Positions 56,938 to 64,000 of a stretch of DNA of 64,000 nucleotides are shown one piece after another. The stretch's first letter is position 1. Each line of letters opens with the position of its first letter. Source of the stretch: Helicostylum pulchrum (Eukaryota > Mucoromycota > Mucoromycetes > Mucorales > Mucoraceae). Under the pieces are notes generated by a model. That model searched no databases. It was not told where the DNA came from and saw only the letters and a program-made list of their open reading frames with translations. Both the position numbers and the translations under genes were made by a program. The stretch spans positions 159,001 to 223,000 of the forward strand of contig JAIXMO010000011.1 of NCBI GenBank assembly GCA_025677825.1. Direction: 5' to 3'.

Positions 56938-58496
56938 TTAAATTGTTGTATTCCACCGAATAATTCGTCTTTTACTAGTCTTTTTATGTTTTGGTCTCGA
57001 GTCTACTTTGATCGTATGAGGCAGTGATCTAAATGTTGAATGTTGAATTATATGAGCAAAAGGTGATATCGTATGATTGACACTAGCCAAGTGAGCTAAC
57101 TTAGCAGCTATTGAATTTTCTTTTGGATTTAAAATAATATCCTCATCCATTGCCATCATAGTCAATGCTTTCTCATACACATTGGTTGAAGGTAACTCTG
57201 GTCCTTCACGCACGTACCATGGTGCATTTTCGTCATCCGCATATAATTCATGCGCTGTAACAGATACGACTTCTTCTTTTTCTTCTTTGGCTGCTGCTGC
57301 TGCACTCGGCACCTTGTCTGATTCAAATTCAGAATAAGGCGATGTTTTTAATGCAGCAAATCGACTGCTATAAAGTGCATTGAGTGTGGATAAATTAGCG
57401 GCAGTAACAGGTACACCGCAACTCGTATCCTCTGCAAATAAAGGATATTTTTCATTGGTATTAATAAAATAGAGATCACTAAAACTACTGAAACAAGTTG
57501 GACTTTGAACTAACGGTGATAGTCCATCTAAAAATGAAGGAGTATTGTTATTACTGTAAAGTGGCGGTGTTCTTGTTAAATCCGGCATAGAAAAAGTATC
57601 AAACTTGTTGGAGCTGGATTGATTTAAGAAGCTTGTGTTTAATTGAAAGCCTGGATCAGAGAATACAGAGCGAGCCGCCATGGAGATTTTCTTCTTTTGC
57701 TGTTCTTGTTCTTGTTGTATTCGCCTTAATTGCTGTGCTTGAATCCACTCTTCGTGCTTTTGCTTTTCTTGTTGCGATTGTATATGCCTTAAGCTCAAGT
57801 TATGGATCATCACTGGTAAATCTTCTTGGAATAAATTCCTCAATTGATTTTCAATTTCACGTTGTAAGAAACTACGTACACTCGTGACGCTATCGAATGT
57901 TGAACTGACGATAATACTTTCCAGCGGATCGTTTTTAAATACAAGTGTGATTCCCTTTGTTTTTGATACAACTAGTACGACTATCCCTCTTAATTTTAAG
58001 TCGCTGATTCGTAATAGCATAGGAACTACTAACGGCTGATCTGCAGCCAGTACGCTTGGTCGAGTGTGCCGGGGTAAATCGGATTCTTTTGCATGCATTG
58101 GATTGGCCTTAATAGTATTTATAAGACAATATGCTTTTTTACGACTGTAACAAAAAATTATCACGTGAATATAACTTACTTGAACTTTTGTTTGAATAAC
58201 AATATAAGCGTCTCCACAGTAAGTCAATTTAAATATTCCTCTAAATTTGTCTGTTGATAACTCGCCAATCTCTAATATTTCCAAGTCGGGTGCCTTTAAA
58301 TAATTATAATTTAGATTTAATTTTCTTACTGTATTAGTATCATCCTTACTGTAGTTCCCATATTCAATTCTTTTACGGATATATGGTCCACAATATTCTT
58401 GGGCTTGTTGCCTTTATTTAAAGCCGCTTCTAGCTGTGAACGTGCTTCTTTATAGAACTCTGAATCGAATTCAGGCCAGTTGAACCGAAATGCCAT
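56938..58496 (-). CDS. MDM34: ERMES complex subunit Mdm34
   Basis: A mitochondrial outer-membrane component of the ER-mitochondria encounter structure that moves phospholipids between ER and mitochondria. Minus-strand exons 58350-58496, 58180-58293 and 56938-58107 total 1431 nt, 476 residues. The N-terminal MAFRFNWPEFDSEFYKEARS and the SMP-domain sequence (LEILEIGELSTDKFRGIFKL, DAYIVIQTKVQANP, LRISDLKLRGIVVLVVS, DPLESIIVSSTFDSV) are diagnostic. The SMP domain ends about residue 190; a basic coiled helix (QQEKQKHEEWIQAQQLRRIQ) and a long disordered C-terminus follow, ending in the basic tail KHKKTSKRRIIRWNTTI. The start matches the conserved Mdm34 N-terminus exactly, which fixes the first exon. 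Confidence 0.95.
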
Positions 58497-60301
58497 TTAT
58501 ATAATGTAAGAGGAAAAAAAAAGTAAAGAGAGAACAATCTATTTTTATCATTAAAAAAGGGAAAATAAATCTTTTTTTTTTTTTTGCGGGGTCGTAAGGT
58601 TTAAAAAATTGCGTCACAATAAAAAAAAAAGACGAAGATCTGTGTACACACACACATACTATACGTTTATACAAAGACTTTTTTTATTCGTATACTTTTT
58701 TTTTACTTTTTTACATGAAATAAAAATTCAACTCAGTATATGCTTCGTTTTACTCGTTAAATGCAGCATTTAAAAAATATCGAGAATTTACATATCAAGT
58801 ATATTCACACGTGTTGCCAATAATCCTTTTTATAAAAGAGTGAAGATGCATTTCTGTTTTAACGCACAAAAGTAATTCTAGATATCCGGGTTGGCCCTTT
58901 TGTTCGCCTCAAACAGTTCCTAATTTTGCCCTGGAAACAAATTAATTCAGGTACCATATTTCTTTTGTTTCCCTAACGACCAAAATGTGATATTCAATTT
59001 TTCATATGACTCAAATAACATTTATTTTTTATGTTATTCACATTAAATCGAATGCTTCGGTTATCCCCTCTTTTTTTTTTTACTAACCATTGGTTTAATT
59101 AGGTAATGGGCTGAACTTGTTTACTTTTTTCTTTTTACAACGAAAACGGTAGTCAGACTGTTACACAAGCTTATCACCAGCAGCCGTTGCCTTATCAGAT
59201 GAAGTAAATGGAATTAAACTGTAATCGTCTGAAATGAAAAACTGAAACGAAGAGCAAATATAAATTAAGTTGTAAAACAAGCTACTTTTTTATTTTGGCT
59301 ATGATTTGTCATCCGTAGTTGTATTTTCTTTTTTTACAAATTGAAAAAAAAATGGCGTGCAAGACGCATGAAATACGGGATTTGAATAGACACGTCCAAT
59401 GGACACACGGATATATGTGCGTATAAATTTTATTTATACAAGGAAAGCTAAACTTTGTATGTATTACTTCCCTTGCAGCTCATTTTTTTTTAAACTTTAA
59501 TTCTACTCTTGAGATACATGTTTCGATGTATGCTGTTTCTTGCCACAAATTGGCTATTTTTGCCCAAAAAGAATAACAACAAAAACCAACCGTGGGAATT
59601 TGCACTTGGACTTCAATGAACAAGTCGTACACAAAAAAAAAACAAACTAAATATGCGGTGGTTTAACTATAAGACCTATACTGCACAGTCGTTCCAAAAA
59701 AAGCGCGAATGAAAAGACAGTAAGGGTATCACTAGATATCCCTTATAATATCCCTTATACAAAAGGTATAAAAAACACACGAATTTAAACACCCAAAAGC
59801 CAATACAACTGCTCGTGATAAAATATATAAAAAACCTGCATAATTCTTTTACTTTTTATATTGATAAAATAGCTTTTGCTTGTAAAAAAAAGATGAGTAA
59901 AAATAAAATATTATAGTAATAACCTGCTGTTTGGACTTCATACCACTATACAAAGTGTATTCAATAAAATGCTCTCTATTAAAGACGCCAGATCACTTTC
60001 AGTGGGTGTTGCTGTGTAACCCGTGCAAATAGGCAAAACCGAACGTTAGAACGACTGAATACACTGGGTCCCATGTTAAGATTAAACTTTTTTTATTTTG
60101 AGCCTTAAGCCATTACTGCTACGTAAGTTAAAAAAAGTAAACATTGTAGATTTTTCATTTTTTTAAAATGTTTTTTTATTTTACATATAAACGAGAATTT
60201 GTTTTTGTTTTTAAGAAATTTCTATACAAGTAATAAATCTTTTTCGAAAAGAAAAAGGGAAATAAGAGAAAAAAGAGTGTGTATTTTTTTGGGGAGATTG
60301 T
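58497..60301. other. 1.8-kb AT-rich intergenic region
   Basis: No supported gene. There are many homopolymers and short frames only. The single stretch that reads like protein is at 59133-59204 (+), FYNENGSQTVTQAYHQQPLP, without a start or splice partner. No tRNA, rRNA or repeat was recognised on either strand. It must contain promoters of Mdm34 on the left and the 3' end of PDX1 on the right. Confidence 0.45.
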
Positions 60302-61509
60302 TTACCATCCACGCTTGGCGAACTTTTCGTTTTCTTGTAAATCATCCAAGTTGATACCAACCATGGCTTCACCAAGGTTCTCAGAGACCTCAGCTAAGAC
60401 CTTAGCATCGGTGTAGTGGGTAACGGCTTGAACAATAGCCTTAGCACGCTTGGCAGGGTCACCAGACTTGAAGATACCAGAACCAACAAAGACACCATCA
60501 CAACCCAATTGCTAAAAAAGTATAAAACAAAATGCATCAGTTCGGACGTTCAAAATAAAATAAAAAGGGCTTCAAAGTTACACGGGTTTTTAAAAAAACC
60601 CCCCCACCCAAAAAAAAAAAAAAAAAATAAAAAACTTACCATCATAAGAGCAGCATCGGCAGGGGTAGCAACACCACCAGCAGCAAAGTTAACAACGGGG
60701 AGACGACCGAGCTTGGCAGTTTCCTTGAGTAAGTTGTAAGGGGCTTGAATATCCTTAGCATAAGCATAGAGTTCTTCATCAGTCATGACAGAGGCACGAC
60801 GGATTTCAGTGGTGACAGTACGGATATGACGAACAGCTTCAACAACGTTACCGGTACCGGCTTCACCCTTGGTACGGATCATAGCAGCACCTTCGTTAAT
60901 ACGACGGAGAGCTTCACCAAGGTTCTTGGCACCACAGACATAAGGGATCTTGAAGTTGTGCTTGTTAATGTGGTTAGCTTCATCAGCAGGGGTCAAGACC
61001 TCAGACTCATCAATATAATCAACACCAATAGACTCGATAATTTGAGCTTCAACAAAGTGACCGATACGGACCTTGGCCATGACGGGAATAGTGACAGCAG
61101 CCATAATCTCCTTGATCATTTGAGGATCAGACATACGAGCAACACCACCTTAATTATTATTATTTTGGTTAGTATAAAAAAAAACGCGAAAGTTTTTTAA
61201 TATGTATTTTAAACTTACCGTTCTTACGAATATCAGCAGGGACACGTTCCAAGGCCATAACGGCACAGGCACCAGCCTCTTCAGCAATTCTGGCTTGTTC
61301 AGCGTTAATGACATCCATGATGACACCACCCTATAATTTTTTTTTTTTGATTTTTTTTTAGTATTTTCTTTATAAAAAGAAAACTTTTTAAAACTAACCT
61401 TCAACATTTGAGCCAAACCAGCCTTGATGCTGTAGGATTGACCATCAGAACCGTTCTCTTCGGTCTTGTTAGAGTGGAGGTTAGCGGGGACAGCGAAAGA
61501 AGCAGACAT
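60302..61509 (-). CDS. PDX1: Pyridoxal 5'-phosphate synthase subunit PDX1 (SNZ)
   Basis: Makes the PLP ring from ribose 5-phosphate, glyceraldehyde 3-phosphate and ammonia supplied by the glutaminase PDX2/SNO, which is not in this window. Minus-strand exons 61399-61509, 61219-61330, 60640-61148 and 60302-60511 total 942 nt, 313 residues. The TIM-barrel motifs are all present: [40 protein letters not shown], the Schiff-base lysine in [14 protein letters not shown], the second lysine in [28 protein letters not shown] and the phosphate-binding [14 protein letters not shown]. Codon use is biased toward C-ending codons, like ribosomal genes. The start, [12 protein letters not shown], precedes the usual poorly conserved first 20 residues. 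Confidence 0.97.
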
Positions 61510-61572
61510 TTTAATTTTTTTAGAATAAGGGAGAAAAAAAAAGAAAATCCTACCAAAAAAGATGCATTCTGC

Positions 61573-61580
61573 TATTTATA
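61573..61580 (-). promoter_or_regulatory. TATA box of PDX1
   Basis: On the minus strand TATAAATA lies 64 bp upstream of the PDX1 start codon, a suitable distance. Confidence 0.55.
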
Positions 61581-62378
61581 TGGTACCCTAATCTTTTTTT
61601 TTAATTTGGAGCTTAAAAAAAAATAATTACGGGAAATTGACAGTGAGTAATCCACGCCAGATTATTGGATTATATTCACGTGATTGTGTGAAACATCTTT
61701 CTTTTCTGAGTCATTTTCCATACACGTACATAATAACTTTTTTTTATGTGTGTAGATCTACGATGTAGTGATCAAGTATTACTCATTTTATAATAACACG
61801 GCATAAAAAAAAAGTAGCAGTAGCGAGATTGTGATGTTTTTTTTTTGGCGTATGACCTTTCCTGTTATATCCTTTTTTTTTATTCCCTGTTTACCATCTT
61901 TTGCTTATTGTGCGCCCTCAATGGAAGATGATGATGAAATACGTCTTCCAAGATCAGCTACAGCTGTCACAGATTAACCGTCACCTTAGATTTTTTTTAA
62001 ATGAAGTTTACATCTTCTTGCTTAAAAAAAAAATCCCAAAAGGTTAAAGAACGGTTACTTTCTGATTTGCACTAGTACGATTGTTTATTTCTCACGTAAA
62101 TATTCAAACATATTTCCAATTATTAATCAGGTAGCACCGAAAAATATTTAAGACATTTTTTTTTACAAGAGTTCGGAAGAACAATATATTGCTATAAAAG
62201 TATTTCTGAAACAAGTTAAAAAGCGCTTATTTTTTCAGATTATGCTTGATTAAAAAAAGTAGCCCATTAAAAAACAAGAGGCGATATCTTTTTACAAATG
62301 CACCAGTCATTTATCATACATCTAAAATTAAACAGCGGTGGATCAACTGGCAAAACTCGTAGCACCTTAATGTATAAT

Positions 62379-62392
62379 CCCGCTTTTGCGGG
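62379..62392. other. Strong short hairpin CCCGC-TTTT-GCGGG
   Basis: Five G/C pairs with a T4 loop in an AT-rich spacer, followed by GGAAAAAAG. It looks like a small transcript-stabilising or folding element; purpose unknown. Confidence 0.6.
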
Positions 62393-62991
62393 GGAAAAAA
62401 GTGTGATTATAGAGAGACTATTGAAGAGGAACGCATTGATCAGGGAAAAAAAAAGGGAACCCAATGGAATACTAGTTTAATATAAATCCCAAGGTGCGTG
62501 GCCTTTTTCTTTATAGATCAACATAAATGTTTATACGTACATGTTGTTGAGTTACATACAAAGAATGTGATATTCGTAAACCTATTAGTAAACAAATAGC
62601 TTTTATGATATGTGGTCCGTATAAAGTATAAGACTACTCTTGACTGGTTTTGATGTAGAAATGGGTACAGAATGATTGATTTCAAGTACTATGCATTTGT
62701 CATCCATATGGAAACACTATACGAGCGGGAAAAACCTACTGCTTCGAACCAGTCAAACGAACTTTTTAGCTATCCGCGGAAGACGAGAGTTTCCCTTAAA
62801 CCAGCATCTTTTTTTTTAACATTTTTTCATACAAAAACTTGAGAAGTAACAGGATATACAATTATCCCAACAAATTCGATTACACGAAAAAAGATTGGCC
62901 CGGACTACTGTACGTCATAATCAGTGCTTACATGAAAAAAAAAAGTATTCATCGTTTTTTTCGTATTTAAAAAAAATTAAAAATTAAAAAA

Positions 62992-64000
62992 ATGGTTCGA
63001 GCAGACCGACACATACCAGATGTATTTGACCAACCTCATTTATTCGATCCTCCCAGCAATTGTGAAGATGACGACGCAGAGCCCATGTTGGCATCCACTA
63101 CAGTTTACAAAACCTATATTCGAGGCTCTAACAATACCCTAAAAATTATATATCTGACGCTATGTCTAGCCGGGTAAGTGCATACATATACAATGAAAGA
63201 TAATTTAAATAACAAAAACATTTATGTACGTGTCCTATCAGACTTCAATTTACTTGTAAGGAAAAAAAAAAGATATAGAGAGAAAAACTCGTTAAATACA
63301 TACTCACATACTGTATTTTGTAGGGACGGTAGAGATGGCTTATGGTACACCGTACTTACTTTCTCTCGGGTTAACAAAATCATACATGTCACTTGTATGG
63401 ATTGCAGGTCCTTTATCAGGTAAATAAAAAAAGGGGGAGCGTAGATATGTATGTATGCAAATTATGTAATACAAATAAAACTATAGGTCTTATTATGCAA
63501 CCTGTTGTCGGGGTTCTATCAGATAGTTGTAAATCAAAATGGGGAAGACGAAGACCATTTTTAGTAGGAGGAAGTATTGTTATGGTACTTAGTCTACTGG
63601 CTATTGGATGGACCAGAGAGATAACATGGTTTTTTACAAGAGCTGAATCGGGAGATACATTTAAAACAGTTTCTTTAATCGTTGCTATTGCGTCTATATA
63701 TGTTCTGGACTTTAGTGTCAACTGTGGTAAGTACACTTTTATTTCATTTTATTTTATTCTGGAGTTACTAAGTAAAAAATAGTGCAAGCGTCTTGTAGAG
63801 CTTTGATTGTGGATTCTTTACCTACTTCACAACAAGAGGATGGAACGGCTTGGGCAGGAAGAATGGTTGGGTTAGGTAACGTCGCAGGATATTTTATGGG
63901 CTACGCAGATCTTGTCAAAGTGTTTCCTTTCTTTGGAAATACGCAATTAAAAGTGCTGTGTGTGTTTGCTACCATTGTACTCTTATTATGTGATTTTATT
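62992..64000 (+). CDS. Glycoside/H+ symporter of the SUC/SLC45 (GPH) family, 5' part
   Basis: A plasma-membrane major-facilitator transporter for sucrose, maltose or related sugars with protons; the gene continues beyond the window. Exons seen are 62992-63172, 63324-63418, 63486-63724 and a final one from about 63782 to the edge. The cytosolic N-terminus is acidic (NCEDDDAEP). TM1-TM2 read TVEMAYGTPYLLSLGLTKSY and LVWIAGPLSGLIMQPVVGVL, followed by the family motif SDSCKSKWGRRRPFLVGG in the TM2-TM3 loop (the RRRPF block is diagnostic of SUC/SLC45 carriers) and the TM4 block VQASCRALIVDSLP. The introns fall in phases that keep these segments joined. Fission yeast Sut1 is the nearest characterised fungal relative I can name. 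Substrate is not predictable from this part. Confidence 0.9.

Larger units (their letters stand above)
61510..62991. other. 1.5-kb spacer between PDX1 and the sugar transporter
   Basis: AT-rich. The left end holds the PDX1 promoter with a TATA-like element. A 19-codon frame MEDDDEIRLPRSATAVTD lies at 61921, and a hairpin CCCGC-TTTT-GCGGG at 62379-62392 inside a 61-codon frame. At 62720-62765 (minus) GGTTCGAAGCAG resembles a tRNA T-loop, but no full tRNA fold could be drawn. None is supported as a gene. Confidence 0.45.

Noticed and set aside
59133..59204. Open stretch FYNENGSQTVTQAYHQQPLP
   Set aside because: No ATG, no acceptor and no partner exon; probably chance.
61921..61977. 19-codon frame MEDDDEIRLPRSATAVTD
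   Set aside because: Resembles the start of a histone-fold protein, but has no donor before its stop and no downstream exon.
62720..62765. tRNA-like T-loop (GGTTCGAAGCAG on the minus strand)
   Set aside because: Only a four-pair T-stem is possible and no anticodon, D-arm or acceptor stem can be drawn.
1..64000. Search for CRISPR arrays, rRNA, integrated viruses, transposase or reverse transcriptase genes, operons
   Set aside because: Nothing matching was seen; the window is eukaryotic nuclear DNA and only simple repeats and the listed 17-bp array are present.

Overview
The window is nuclear DNA from a filamentous fungus, most likely an early-diverging one of the Mucoromycota (Mucorales-like). 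The evidence is many short introns (about 50-80 nt, GT...AG, T-rich acceptors, TACTAAT-like branch points), AT-rich spacers full of A/T homopolymers, and gene content. The content is a Zn2Cys6/MHR regulator with a KKRGPPRG linker, a GT48 beta-glucan synthase and the ERMES subunit Mdm34 (fungal), together with SZT2, CCDC6, CENP-X and molybdopterin genes that baker's yeast lacks or has rearranged. The species cannot be named from the sequence alone. Splice models were read by eye; for most genes the summed exon lengths were checked to be a multiple of three.

Layout. 0.3-10.4 kb: a 10-exon Zn2Cys6 regulator (+), a class A DnaJ (-), ribosomal protein eS25 (+), the molybdopterin pair MoaC and MoaA (-) and a one-LIM-domain protein (-). 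11-16 kb: a CCDC6-like coiled-coil protein (+), a hidden four-exon CENP-X/MHF2 gene (+), a polyproline protein (-) and ribosomal protein eL24 (+), whose frame only works with a one-nucleotide exon. 16-21.9 kb: weak small exons (-), then a P4-ATPase lipid flippase (+). 22-25.5 kb: broken or unrecognised coding fragments on both strands. 25.6-27.6 kb: two mitochondrial proteins (one of unknown function, one Bot1/mS45-like). 27.7-43.2 kb: a GRAM-TBC Rab-GAP (-) and the giant KICSTOR-type SZT2 (+), head to head over about 250 bp. 43.6-49.6 kb: the glucan synthase FKS (+). 49.9-53.7 kb: spliceosomal SmB (-), mitochondrial uS8m (+) and an NmrA-like protein (+) preceded by a 17-bp tandem repeat resembling RFX X-boxes. 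54-61.5 kb: a rhodanese-PTP phosphatase (+), Mdm34 (-) and vitamin B6 synthase PDX1/SNZ (-). 63-64 kb: the 5' part of an SLC45/SUC-type sugar/H+ symporter, cut by the window edge.

The genes are ordinary housekeeping neighbours, not a cluster. Loose themes are mitochondria (Mdm34, uS8m, Bot1, MoaA/MoaC targeting), membranes and wall (flippase, FKS) and signalling (SZT2, TBC, PTP). I found no mobile element, virus, CRISPR array, rRNA or convincing tRNA. The most unusual sequence-level observations are the 1-nt exon in eL24, the 17-bp X-box-like repeat, the separate MoaA (Gly-Gly end) and MoaC genes, and the decayed region at 22-25 kb.
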